Part shown: positions 11,690 through 23,100 of the stretch, in pieces
Numbering within the stretch: position 1 is the stretch's first letter
Layout: the number at the start of each line of letters is the position of its first letter
Source of the DNA: Dipylidium caninum
Taxonomy: Eukaryota > Platyhelminthes > Cestoda > Cyclophyllidea > Dipylidiidae
NCBI GenBank assembly: GCA_017562135.1
Contig: QEYB01000725.1
Location: 129,001-193,000 of the forward strand
Direction of reading: 5' to 3'
DNA: 64,000 nucleotides
The notes under the pieces: model-generated
Database searches by the model: none
Told to the model about the DNA's origin: nothing
The model's input: only the letters and a program-made list of their open reading frames with translations
Translations under genes and position numbers: made by a program

Positions 11690-12650
11690 AGGGGGCATGG
11701 AGTTCTCAGGTCAACTGGCGCCACGCCACGCCTTAATTAATTGGCTTGTGAGGGGACGACGTCGTGACGGCGTATGGCGAGGTGTTTCAGGGAGAGTTGG
11801 TGTCGAGGAGGGCTGGAGAGAGTGAAGGTTCTCTCTGTGGACTGCCAACTCTCTTGACCAATGAGAGCAGACTACGTGCCGCGTCCGTGGTCGACGACGT
11901 TGACGGTGTCAGTTGGCGAGATTGGCAGTGTCGGCAGGTGACACAACCGAGACTCGGTAATGAGACGGGCGAAATGGGAGTCCGGTGAGTTTCGTGGGCT
12001 TGTGAAGTAGGCAGAAGAGGCACTGAGAGAGTGGTGGAAGGTGGCATAGTGTGGTGAAATAGCTGTGGTGTGGAGAGCCCGACATTTCACTTGGGGCGGG
12101 GGTGTGGATGGCCGTGGAGACAGGGAACGGTTGAGAGGATGGGTGGACGTTGGTCGGGGAAAGTAGGCGGACCGAGTGGTGAAGTGGAGTAGGAGTTTGG
12201 GAGCGGGGAGGGCAGACAATTTTGCATGGTCAAGGCGATGGGGCACCATTGTACGAAATAGGAGAAACAAGATGGCTACTTGTGCACTCGTGCGCGTGCC
12301 AGAGCATGGTGTTCTGCGATAATATCGTGGGGCGAGCGGCGTATGTTCCGCTGAAGTGAAAGGGGTGGAGGGGAGTACGAGCGTGCGGTTGCTTGCGAGC
12401 CCTCGTGGAGGAGGTGAGATCTGAAGAGGCTCTGTGGTGCATGACAGCCTGAAGGATGTGTGATGGGCAATCTGAGGAGAGGACCCAATCAAATCAACAA
12501 GGTAGACTGGTAAGTGTGCGTGTAGGGAGGCGAATGGAGAGGGAGGATGGACAGTTGTTCGTCTGAATGCGGTGAAAATCGCGACAGCCACTGATCCCTT
12601 AATGCTTGTGCCACGTGGTTAGAGGCGTGAGGGGGAGGACGGTGGATTTA
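11690..12650. other. G-rich strand-skewed stretch next to the right arm
   Basis: The composition (G over C on the plus strand, GTGG and GGAG words) is the same as that of the adjoining right arm, but no counterpart exists beside the left arm. The skew produces a 239-codon open frame on the minus strand (12591-11872), rich in Pro, Ser and Thr with no recognisable motif. I regard that frame as a by-product of composition. Confidence 0.35.
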
Positions 12651-13116
12651 ACAGAGAAACACGTTTCTTCTACCCTCCTACTCATTTCTCTGCCTCAACC
12701 AACAAGCATGTCTCCATTGACCTTTCCATTCCTCCAATTCCCATCTCCCTGACATGAAAGCGTGGTCTGCTTCACACCCACCCACCCACCCACCCATCCA
12801 TCCATCCATCCACCCACACACTCACACGACACTGCGGCATTTGCCACTCCCCTTCGTCGTCTTCCCTCGATGACAGTAGTGCGACTTCGCTACTACCTTC
12901 TCCTCGACGCGATCAGCCGACGTGGTGTGACGTGGTATTCCGTGGAGTTTCGTGGTGTGGAAGAAGGAGCGGGAGTGGGGGTGGGAGAGGAAGGAGAAGG
13001 GACGCACATGAGCGGATGGGGATTTTGCGGTGCGAAGGGGGGATGGCACACAGCTGAGGGTTTAATTGGCCAGTGTGGCATGCAATCCGCGGAGGCCGTC
13101 GACGTCAACACCATCA

Positions 13117-13147
13117 GGAGGAGGAGGAGGAGGAGGAGGAGGAGGAT
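13117..13147 (+). repeat. (GGA)n microsatellite
   Basis: Perfect triplet run, partner of the CCT run at 5782-5808 in the left arm. Confidence 0.85.
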
Positions 13148-13584
13148 GAGGGAGATGAAGGGGGGGGAGGGGAGGGGAGGAGAGGCGAGTGGCGAGTCAA
13201 AAGTCCATGTGGTCACTGGATTGGCACAGTGGACTTTTGCCACAGGCTCCCCACGGAGGAAGGAAAAGAGGACGATGCACACACATTGCCCACGTGACGT
13301 GAGAGTGGGTGTGATATCTGCGACGGAAGCGCCTTTGGTGGCAGAATGAAGGCTGGTCAGAGAGGAGAGCCAGAGAGGGAGCCAGAGAGGGAGCCGGAGA
13401 GGGGAGAAGGAGGGGCCAGTAAGGAGGCGCGTGGTTGAGTTGGGAGGTGCAGAAGAAGGCGAAGGCGAAAGCGAAGGCGAAGAGTGCAGCCTCGGGGAGG
13501 TGAGAGGCGCGAATGAGTGCATGGTCACGAAATTCGGCGCATTCCAATGAGACATGCCGGTGTCTGACGTGCATGCATATGAGG

Positions 13585-13612
13585 CGAGGAGGAGGAGGAG
13601 GAGGAGGAGGCG
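13585..13612 (+). repeat. (AGG)n microsatellite
   Basis: Perfect triplet run in the right arm. The left-arm partner near 5320-5345 is interrupted. Confidence 0.85.
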
Positions 13613-14370
13613 GTGGAGGTGAAGGTGGAGGTAAAGGTGAGGTGTTGGCGAGTGACAGCTTGGCTACGGGTCATTTGGCACATCTAGGCAAAAGGGCGGT
13701 GGTGAAGTGGTCGGTGGACCGAGTGGATTTCAGTGGAATCGGTCCAAGGTCCATGTTTCCGAGTAAACGAAGAGCTCGGTCGACTCGGAGTAGGCAGTTG
13801 GCAATTCAGTGTTGTGTGGTGGGAGATGGAGGTGGAGTAGGAGAAGTGACATGCCATATGGACGAGTGAAGACGTTGGCAGGCGATCAGTTCGACGGTCA
13901 TGGGGCCTCTGCACACGGTAGAACAAATGCCATGGCACGCGGTGTCACCCGACTCGATGCCTTGTCTTGTGGTGCCCTGTCTTGTCTTGTCTTGCCTTGG
14001 GGCCGACGAATCACCGAGGCTGAGAGCGGTGTATAGTGCTCACGGAGGCGACCACGAGGCGGCAGACGACCTGCTCGTGTGGGACGAGGAAGGAGACGGA
14101 CGCGTAGGCAGGGACGGGGGGTGGACTGGAGCGAGGTAGAGGCTGGCAATCACGTGTCGGTGGAAGAGAACCAAGTCGTGGAAAGACGGTCTGTCCACTT
14201 TGTCCGCTTTGCCCACATTGCGCGGTGAGGTCAAAGTGGTGTGAGCTGTTTGGCGTTAGTTTACGCGTTCACGAATGCCACCGTTCCCAAGGCGATGGAT
14301 GCATGTAAACAAAGCTAATGTGGAGGTGAGGTGGTGGTAATGGTGGTGACGTTGCAGGACTTGGCGATGG

Positions 14371-14372
<2 letters not shown>

Positions 14373-14404
<32 letters not shown>
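14373..14404 (+). repeat. (AG)n microsatellite followed by poly-G
   Basis: Dinucleotide run followed by a G run at about 14407-14415. It is the partner of the CT run at 4534-4580. Confidence 0.9.
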
Positions 14405-14409
<5 letters not shown>

Positions 14410-15885
14410 GGGGGGGCGGTGGAGATGAAAGGAAGTGTAGCTAAACGAAGACCATGATGTGCACCGAGATGCATCGGAACTCGGGGTGTTCGTGGTGTTG
14501 GTGGTTGAGGTGTCCTGCATCACCGCTGCCGCCGATGGCATGTGGAAAATGGCGGGGTGACGGTGGGATTGCATGGCTTGAGGTGAGGGGCTGGGTGTGT
14601 TTCGGCCCCGCTGCACACATTGTTGCCAATTGCGAGGGGCGGAGTTGACGAGACTGAAGGTACTCTCGATGGCTCGGTTGAGATGGAGTGGCGTGGCGTG
14701 GCGTGGCGTTGTTCACCTCGTTGGACAACACTGTAACTCGAGTAAAACTTCCTGCTCGGCAGACGCGTGTTCTGCGCCTCAAACAAGCTTCGCCCAGGTC
14801 TGATCGCGCACTCTGGACCCCGGTGCCCTCGGCATTTCCTCGGTCACGCGAGCGGACGCCGGAGGCTCACGCTGGTGCCCCCGCCACCACCCGGTGATTA
14901 TGCATGACTCACTATGTCTGGCGGTCGTCGCCTCCTCTCCACCAACTGCGGCCGGCGGTGACCATTCCGGAGATCTTTCACTCCCGTCGGTCGTGGTGGA
15001 TGACTTAGGCGAGGGGAGATTGGCAGTTTGCCGACGCATGGAAGCCGGCACCCCCAAATGCCTCAACACGCCCCGCCCGCAACACCAGCCTCGTTCGTAG
15101 TCACGACTGCCACGTCCGTCTCTACTCATTCCCACTATGAACTGCCTATGAACTGCCAAATTTGCATCCCGTTTGCCAGTGAATTCGCCTCCTCTCCACC
15201 CACCATACGCCACTGAGGCTGAACGCACGCACGCACACAACTAGCGGTCATCTGGCACGCACAAATTGTCTGGCAACCCAGAGACTCCGTGCCTCCCACA
15301 CGCCCGCGCACTCTCCGCTTGTCGCAGACCCGCCGCCCCACCCCACCGCCGCTTCGCCTCATCCCCCACGGGGACGCCCCAGCGCCGGCGGCAGCAATCG
15401 ATGCTTCCACGTGCTCTGGTCACCTGGTCGCTTCGTCTCGAGGGGGGCCTCCGCCACCGTTTGCCGAACGAAACAAGCAGACGCGCGGCGAGCACACAAT
15501 AAAGACCTAATTTTGACAGAAATAAATGTTTACACAATAAGACAGGCATATGTATAGAGAAGGTGAGGGTAGTGGGTTAAGTTACGCAAGGGGGAACTGT
15601 CCGGCCACGCAAAGTGGTAATTTTTCAGCTGGTACAAAATCAAATTGCCGCTTCAGTTGCCCAAATAAATGAAACAGCATAAGACAAACTCTAGAGATTT
15701 GCACACCCTTCGGAAGGCGTTTATGGCGGAGTTGTTGAGGGGGTTGAGGCAGAACTGAGTAAAAAGAAAGGCAGGGCGAGGCGAGGCGAGACTAATGGAG
15801 GAATGAAAAGAAAGCTTGAGGTGGGGAGAAGGCCCAGTGTGTTGGTGACCACTTGCAGACGTGAACCTTTCGCCCTCTTTGTGGC

Positions 15886-17284
15886 TCACTCCTGCACTGC
15901 CGATTCCGATTCCGATTCCGATTCCGCCTCGCCACCTGCCAGCTCTTCGCCAACTGGCGCTTTCATAAAGGCGTTCGCATCGGACTCAAGACCATCTCCC
16001 ACCGTCCCGTCCTTGTCGGCGGGAGGGTCGGCCTCAGGTGCAACGTCTCCTGGTTTGTCCACCGCACCCGTGTCCGGTTGTCCATCAACGACCTCTTCGC
16101 TCTTCACTTCGACCTCGTGGTTTTCCTCACTTGCACAGTCTTTCGAGTCGCCCTCTTTGGCGTCGTCGTTGAGACAGGCCACCGATGTCCCATCGATGTT
16201 TTGCGTTCCATCGGTAACTTCGTTAGGATCTCCAAATGCTTCACTTACCGAACGGCTCTGTTGCATGGCTTCCATGTAATCGGAGGTCTGCTCAGGCGAA
16301 TGCGGACGTTGATCCTCGTCCTTCGACTCCACTGTCTCACAAAGTTGTTCTTGACCCATTTCCACCACTTCCTCATTGCCCCCGCCAGCCTCCGATTCCT
16401 CGGGCTGCGCAGAACTCACCTGCTCCTCCTGCTCCTCCTCTTCCTTCTTCTTCCTCTCCCCCTCAACTCCGGCGGCAAGGGCCTCGTCCACCAGGAATTC
16501 GGCTATCTCGGTCTCCTGGTGGCCTCGAACTATTTCGTCCATGGTTTCGTGCCCCAAATCGACGGGTTCAACGGATTCGACAGGTTCGACGGGTTTTGTC
16601 TGAGACTCGTCTATTCCTGACACGCGCTCCTCCACCGCCTCGTCTTGGGTCTGTTCACTGGCAAGTGGGAGGGAATCTTTTTTCCTTCTCTTTCTTCCTC
16701 CTCCTCCTCCTTCTCCTCCTCCTCCTCCTCCTCCTCCTCCTCCGCCACTTTCTTCACTTGAGCCTCTTCGGCCGAAGGCTCCTTCAAGTTGTCAGCGGAG
16801 TGCTCGTCAGCAGGACCGGTGCCTGCAACCGCCCTCCCCTCCTCTGATGCCAATTCCGCTAACTTTTCCACGTCTTCACTCTCCCTCGCCCTCGCCCTCC
16901 ACCTCTACATCCTTCTCCTTCTTCCACCATCGAGTCGGTCGCCTTGGAGATGGCCTCATCTGCTAGATCTGCGGACCGATGCACCAAATCAATGTCCGAG
17001 GCCTCGGGGGCCGGGGCAATGGAAGCGGGAGGAGGAGACTTCACTTCGCGAGAGACTACAGACGCTTCCATCGGCTCTGTGACGGCATTCTTAGGCTCAC
17101 AGCAAGTGTCTCCGGTTCTGGTTGGTTGGAGAGTGGCCGACTTCCTTGCTGTTTCATCTTTGCGTTTTGAGAGGGACTTGAATAGGGTAGGTTTCTTGTT
17201 CAGACTACTTCCGCTATAGGTTCGTGTGCGAATCTTCTTGGGCGGATTATCGCCACTTCGAGGCTTTGAAAGAAGAGTTCCCAT
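15886..17284 (-). pseudogene. Acidic N-myristoylated-type protein gene, right copy, frame-broken
   Basis: The start ATG is at 17284-17282 and the N-terminus MGTLLSKPRSGDNPPKK is open, unlike the left copy. It has Gly2 and Ser6 of an N-myristoylation signal, then a Lys/Arg-rich segment (LFKSLSKRKDE), and then an acidic Glu/Asp-rich body. The first frame runs to about 16900, where two indels shift it, and it ends at a stop at 16859. The body continues in a second frame from 16871. A third shift near 16680 leads into a 249-codon frame that closes with SESAVQE-stop at 15886. Joined conceptually, the family protein would be about 450 residues with no introns. No globular domain is visible. The function is unknown. 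A membrane-tethered MARCKS- or BASP1-like role is only an analogy. The breaks fall in repetitive sequence, so assembly indels are possible. Confidence 0.5.
16696..16743 (+). repeat. (CCT)n tract in the right gene copy
   Basis: Triplet run that encodes a Glu run on the minus strand. It adjoins one of the frame breaks in this gene copy. Confidence 0.85.
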
Positions 17285-17484
17285 GGCCTTTGACTGGGAA
17301 TGGAAAGATGATAGTTGGATGGATGGATAGATAGAAGGAGGAGGTTGAGAGAGACGAGGAGCGCACACAATGAAGACGGGAAACCCGACGACAGCCACGT
17401 ACGACCCTCCAGCCAACAGGCGTGTTGAATGACGGTTGAAAGCGCGCTGCGCCTAAATGTTTACCTGAGCACTCGCTGGTTGAC

Positions 17485-18949
17485 CCTTGTTTTTTTGTTC
17501 GAATGGTGTTAGTCGGTTGCATCCTCACTGACTGTCTTGCGGTTCACCCAACCCGCGCCAGAGGTGATTTGATCAGGAACATATCGATGTTTTTTTACTC
17601 ATTGTGAGTGGTGGACGAGTCCCTTTTGATTTGTGCTTGTTTGGTCACTGAATATGGTCTTTGCAACTACTCCATATTTTCGGGTAAGCCACGATTCTTT
17701 TTATTTGTCATAAAACAATTTTTCAGCCCATATCGCATGGAGGTCAATCGTCTCTCTTTCTGTATTTCACTTAATTCTTTTTTCTCCTCGAAATCCAGTT
17801 TGGGACCTTGTTGTTACTTCTGGATGTGGAGTTTTCGCATATAGGACCAAATAGTATTCTTGTTTCAGTGGCTTTGAAATGCTAGGAAATTTCAATATTT
17901 CGAATTCTTTTGTTTTTTCGAACCATTTCCCTAACGCAAACATGCTTATACTGAGAACACTTCTCTCACGAAATCAGTGTTTCCACCAAATGGAGCGCTT
18001 TAATAAAGAAATGTCCTGCTGAAACAATTGTCCTCTTAAATTAGCCATCTGTGTCGTTATGCTCTTGAATTTCTTGTTTACATGTAAGCGTGGTACGTAG
18101 TCATGACTATGTTTGGTCCTTTTTACATTCTCACTCCTGGTCTTAAGGCGACACTCGCTAAGCGGGCAATATACGGATACATATCAGTATCGCAGCTAAT
18201 TCTCACCTCTAACTCTTTCTTCGCTTCATGCACACTAACTACAACCTATGTGATTCGTTTATTGTAGTTATTTGAAGCGATAAATTTTCGGTTTCTTTCA
18301 TGTAATACGTCGATTGGCTCCTCAGCCACCTCTTTGTGCCAAATGAGGTTACGTTTCGCGACATTCTCACCAAATATTGTCGTTATGTAAGCACAGGGTG
18401 AAAAAATCACGGTTTGTTTACGCAAGCCCATTCATTCATGGCGCCTATGAGAAACAAAATAATAGTTAAAGGATTCTATTTCGATAAACTTAAGAGAAGG
18501 ATATATTGGGAGCCGTTTCAAAGTGTGGTACTGTAACAAATTTTTAATACTGTGTGACTAAATTTGCCATGTGATTAATTAGAAGATAAGTAAAAAGTAA
18601 TCAAAAGTACCTGATGTTTCCATTCAGAGTCAGCTTGTATGTCAGTACGACCCAGTAAACGAGTAAGTTTTAGTGTTACGGAACAAATCAGGTGTAAGTT
18701 GGGTTTCCCGATAAAAGTTCTTTTGTTCCAATAAAGGGGGGGGGGGGACGATGTCAGGGCCAACAATAAAAAGAGGAGATTCACTTCATTGCGTGCTGTA
18801 TTTGATCGGACAAGAATGGAAGATGTGATAATAAGTGAAAAGTAACGACGCTCTCTGCGAAGTTAGGCATCCAAACAAAAGTCGAAGACGCTTTAAAAAA
18901 TTTCACAACGATGTAGAATCTCGCAGACGTTGAACGAAAAGGAAAGAAA
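17485..18949. other. Intergenic, no recognised gene
   Basis: AT-rich sequence with only short open frames. A run of 11 G at about 18737-18747 is the only obvious low-complexity element. The 5' half of the mariner element that follows may once have lain here, but I cannot recognise it. Confidence 0.4.
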
Positions 18950-19510
18950 TTTCAGCGCTATATGACAATCCTTGTACGACGAAAATAGTGAGTTCCTGCC
19001 ACAGAAATGGTTATTTTGACATCTATAATATCCCTAACACTAAAAAAACTTGTGTTTGTGTGTGATGTATTATTTTGAGAATCATACGCTGTCGATTGCT
19101 TAAGCCCGGTCAGACCGTTACAGCGACATTGAGTTGTGAACAACCCCAGCGAATTAAGGGAAAGCTTTTGAAGAAACGAAATGTTTCTGCCAACTACAAA
19201 AAGAACCCATCAGTGCCATAACGCAACGTCTTATGCTAAAATAACGTAGTAGGAAAAAAGTAGGGAGCTTGGATTGAAATATTTATCCCATCTGCCTTAT
19301 TCGCCAGAACTCCGTCCGATAGATGATTACTTCTTCAGATCTCTGAAGCGTAAATTAAGCTGTATAAACTTTAACAACGTTGAATGAACACAAATTTACG
19401 TGCAGGGGTTTCTTAAAGCGAAATCTAAGGGCTTATTATAATAGACATGACTGGCTTCCTATACGCTCTTCAAAGATGTCAGGGATGGTGGAAATTAATT
19501 GTTTAATAAA
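18950..19510 (+). mobile_element. Decayed mariner transposase remnant
   Basis: Translation in shifting plus frames recovers the C-terminal half of a mariner transposase. Recognisable pieces in order are YDEN with a downstream QKW (about 18975-19010), LLKPGQTVTATLSCEQ (about 19096-19143), HNATSYAK (from 19217, the HDNARPH-type motif with its Asp lost), LSHLPYSPELRPIDDYFFRS (about 19285-19345, carrying the last catalytic Asp), and YALQRCQGWWK (about 19459-19491). The frame is interrupted by several stops and frameshifts, so it is a fossil. I could not identify terminal inverted repeats or the N-terminal helix-turn-helix half. Confidence 0.72.
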
Positions 19511-20161
19511 AGCAGAATTAATGTAACAAACGAAAAGTTCTCATTAACAAGATGTGTTAATTGATTTTTGGTTTTACTCAATAGTAGCGTTCAGGGATGA
19601 AAAATGAGTGCGATGAAAGGTGAGAAGCTACCGACACAATATGACAAACTAAAATAGGCTTTGATACAGATATTTGTGACATCAGGTATATTGGAAAATT
19701 ACAACAATATATAACATGGATAGCGATCATCAGAAAAAAGCTCTCAGTATGGCATAATTTAGCAAGAGAAGGCATTTTTTAGCTGAAGTAATTAGGCTTA
19801 CTTTCAGGGGAAGAGCATATCTCCTTAATCCTCTCGATAACCCCACTTTTTAATTTTTTCTTCTTGACTTGCTTTTAGCAAAACAAATAAAGGGTTTGAA
19901 CAAAGTCTTCAGGGAAAAATTGATTCCCATAGGTGGGGTAATGCACATCCTATCACGCATTATAGTGAAGATAATCCCGTGTAACCTTGAAGAAATTCAA
20001 GATTCGGTTTTTGCATACACTACTGTTGTCCGTTGTCTACGGCCATGGGGCGCTGCTTTGTCTGTTGACGGTGCGTCATTCTGTCCCTGAACATCGAAAC
20101 ATAAAACACACCTTGATGCAAACGCGTTTTTGGCTTTGTTTCTGTGGTCCTTTTTTATGCT
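19511..20161. other. Upstream region of the calcium sensor gene
   Basis: AT-rich sequence without recognised genes. The promoter and 5' UTR of the following gene must lie here, but I see no clear TATA or initiator element. Confidence 0.35.
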
Positions 20162-23100
20162 ATGGGCGCGAAACAGGCAAAATTAAAAAGTGAAACTCTC
20201 GAGGAGCTAACGCGATTAACGCCTTTTAACGAACAAGAGATCCAACTATGGTATCGTGGGTTTATAAAGGTAACACTTGGTCCCTTTAACTGTTCCATCT
20301 GGTGCGTTGTATTTTCTGTAGTTGAATACTTTGGCCCTTGATGATTTCTCACATCATTTATCATTTAAACTTAACTCGAATTAACCACTCGCTTAAAATA
20401 TGTCCAAAAAATAACAGCAAAACAGTGTAGTCCAACATGACACTTTCTTGGAAGGTGGGAGTAATGCGTCAGATTCTCCTTTCCCTTATTTCGTCCTTAA
20501 TCAAAAGGAAGGGTGTCTGAGTGTCATTTTTTAAAAACAGGATTGCCCCAATGGGCAGCTAACTGTGGAGGACTTTCAGCGCCTGTATTGTGCACTCTTC
20601 AATTCTTCAAATTCTAATGGTGACTGTCATGGTGATCCCAGGCCATTTGCACGTCTAGTCTTTCGCGCCTTTGACCAAAACGGCGATGGTGTGGTCGAAT
20701 TTCGAGACATAATCTCAACTCTTGGCGTCACAAGAACCGGTAATGATGAAGGGCAACGATTACAATGGGCATTTCAAGTCTACGACCTAGACGGTGATGG
20801 CTATATTAGCCATGGGGAGATGTTACATGTTGTGAAGGTAAGACGTCTTATTAGTTATACTGTGCGTATTCTAACCTTCTACTAGGATGTGGATCTGTTG
20901 TAGGTTTGAACTGTTCCCACAAATTAAAAGATGTTTTCGTGATAGCGTTGTTGTTTCATTTAAGTTTGATTGATGTTTGGCGATGAACCCATCCCCTTGG
21001 AACAGTGTTAACTTTCTCTTTTTGACACGTTACCAAGATGACTCGTATAGCTTCTGTCAAATCACCCAAACTTTCCGTTTTTCTCTAATACGCAATATAC
21101 TGTTCGTCTTAATATCTGTTCTAGACTTTTAGTTGTAGCTTTTTCCTTAAAACAGTTACAAAAGTAAATAATCTATACATAGAGGAATTGTATTTTCATC
21201 TAACTTCTATATAATCGCATTTTCTTTTCCACTTTAAACTGAATATAAGTCATCCACTTTGGCGCTTGCCATCGAGTTTTTTCAGTTTTACTACAAGTAG
21301 TGTGCTGAAATTGGACTTTGCCCTCCCCTTTAGTCTAAATCATCCCAATTACAATGGTCGGATTGCAACAGCAAGCCGTCCTCCCTAGTGTATTTCAAGT
21401 CTTATATGCTTAATTTTGCACTACTCCCATATAATACAGATACCCAGCACGTCTTCCGCTCAGATGACGCGCCTTACCTATCAACCTGTCATGTTTTCTG
21501 CACGAATTTATGTTCTAAATTTTTTTGTCGTCGTCTGTTGAACTGATTACCTTATTATTCTTTTATTTGTTCGTTCACTTATAAAAGTGACTCGTTATTT
21601 CCTACCGGCAGAGTTCTCATTCTTGCAAATTAAGTGGAGATTTTTCATTTAATTAAAGATATTGGGCGCGGATGGTAATTTTACACTTTAACACACTAAT
21701 TCGTCATGCGTTAAGCTTGTTTGTTCGGTTATTGGACCGAGTACTCAATTTTTAGGACATTTTAGATTATATTAAAGTGATTGCCTCATTTCATTTCGTC
21801 TTTCCTGAGTATTTACGCCTTTGTTACTCTCATAATTGGATTCTACATTTAAGAAGTCCCTTGCGTCAACTTCACTTTACTATTGGTAATTTCTCTATCT
21901 AACTGCATTGAGAGCTCACCAGCTTTTTAGATTGGTAAATGCTAATTGTTATGCGGTACTTTCCTCAGAAGACCCCTTTAATGATATCTTAACCACAATT
22001 TAGTCGTTGATTAGATCTTCCTTATAATACAGCGTACGATGTTCTTTTTAGGGAAGTCTGCGAGGCTCTATTTCTTATTGGGTACAGTTAGAATTTGTTG
22101 AGTGCTATTTTCCTTTCCTGTTTCCTTTGGCAATTTCGAGAGCGCGTTGATTTTTTATGCGTGTAGCAGACAAAAGCCAAGTCCATCTATCTTATTTTCA
22201 CCGAAAAGCTCAGAAAACACAAGGAGCCACCATTTTTAAGGCAAACAAGGCGAATTGCTTTTGTTCTTGGAATGCGGGAGAATATGCGAACGGACTATCC
22301 GATTTCGTTCCCTAATTTTCACTTTTGCGCCTTGATCTACCAGAGTAATTTTAGTTTTCATTTGCAGCGTTACTTCATTACCGTAGGTTTAGCAGTATGG
22401 ATTTGTCTTGACACGTGAAGAGTTTTCGGTTTGCGCGCCCTCCCGCTTTCCTGATTGGCCAAAATATTTTGGTATTTTTGTCTGCCTTTTATGAGCTCTG
22501 AATTTGGCCAGTACCTAAGATCGTCAGTTATGCCTTATCTTGATTGTTGGGGTTTGACTACGGAGAGCCATTTTGTGTTCTGGCGCATCGAACTTTCATC
22601 AACAAGACATGTCCACTCCTCCGTCTTCTCTTTTCTCGCTTTTTCTCTATTTTGAGAGTGCGGCGAAAAGTTGTTAAGCCTTTATCATCACTTATAGCAT
22701 AGTGGATAGGCACTACTACTACCTAAGTTTTTGGGTATTAACAGCGAGTTAGGGAAACAGTAGAATTGACAAATGTGAAGATCTATCCATGGGACTTTTC
22801 GTTTCGTTCAAAGTTATCCCCTGTGTTTTAAATTGCAATGAAAATTGAGTTAGGATGGGGCTCTAAATTCCCAATTATGAGTTTGGAATTACACATTTTC
22901 ATTGTTGATTAAATTGTCCTCTCGTCGATTTCTTAGAATGGCAAAGTGGTAGATTTTCAAAGCATTTGAGTATAGCGCGGGAGAGGTGGCTTTCTTGGGC
23001 ACCTCAACTTAAATGTAACCCCCCTCCCTCTTCTCCAAATGCAACAGTTGGCCCCCACCTGACCGCCATGATGAAGCTCCACTTTTAGTCAACTTAGCAG

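Larger units (their letters stand above)
6264..12650. other. Spacer between the inverted repeat arms; no recognised gene
   Basis: Unique-looking sequence with no recognised protein, RNA gene or transposon. Open frames are short and split in all six frames, and none has a recognisable motif. Two parts stand out by composition only: a GC-rich block at about 9230-9420 and a G-rich strand-skewed stretch at about 11690-12650. Confidence 0.5.
12651..17484 (-). repeat. Right arm of a large inverted repeat
   Basis: Reverse-complement counterpart of 1252-6263, colinear along its whole length and about 180 bases shorter, mainly from shorter microsatellites. Its outer border is at about 17484, just after the shared ctcgctggttg sequence, and its inner border at about 12651. 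It contains the second copy of the acidic-protein gene on the minus strand, so the two gene copies point toward each other across the spacer. Confidence 0.93.

Noticed and set aside
11872..12591. 239-codon open frame on the minus strand in the spacer
   Set aside because: It lies in strand-skewed sequence, is rich in Pro, Ser, Thr and Arg, and has no motif, splice context or counterpart. Composition alone can keep it open.
12893..13555. 220-codon minus-strand frame in the right arm, with relatives in the left arm near 5400-6000
   Set aside because: It is made of microsatellite and CT-rich sequence, and the two arms do not preserve the same frame.
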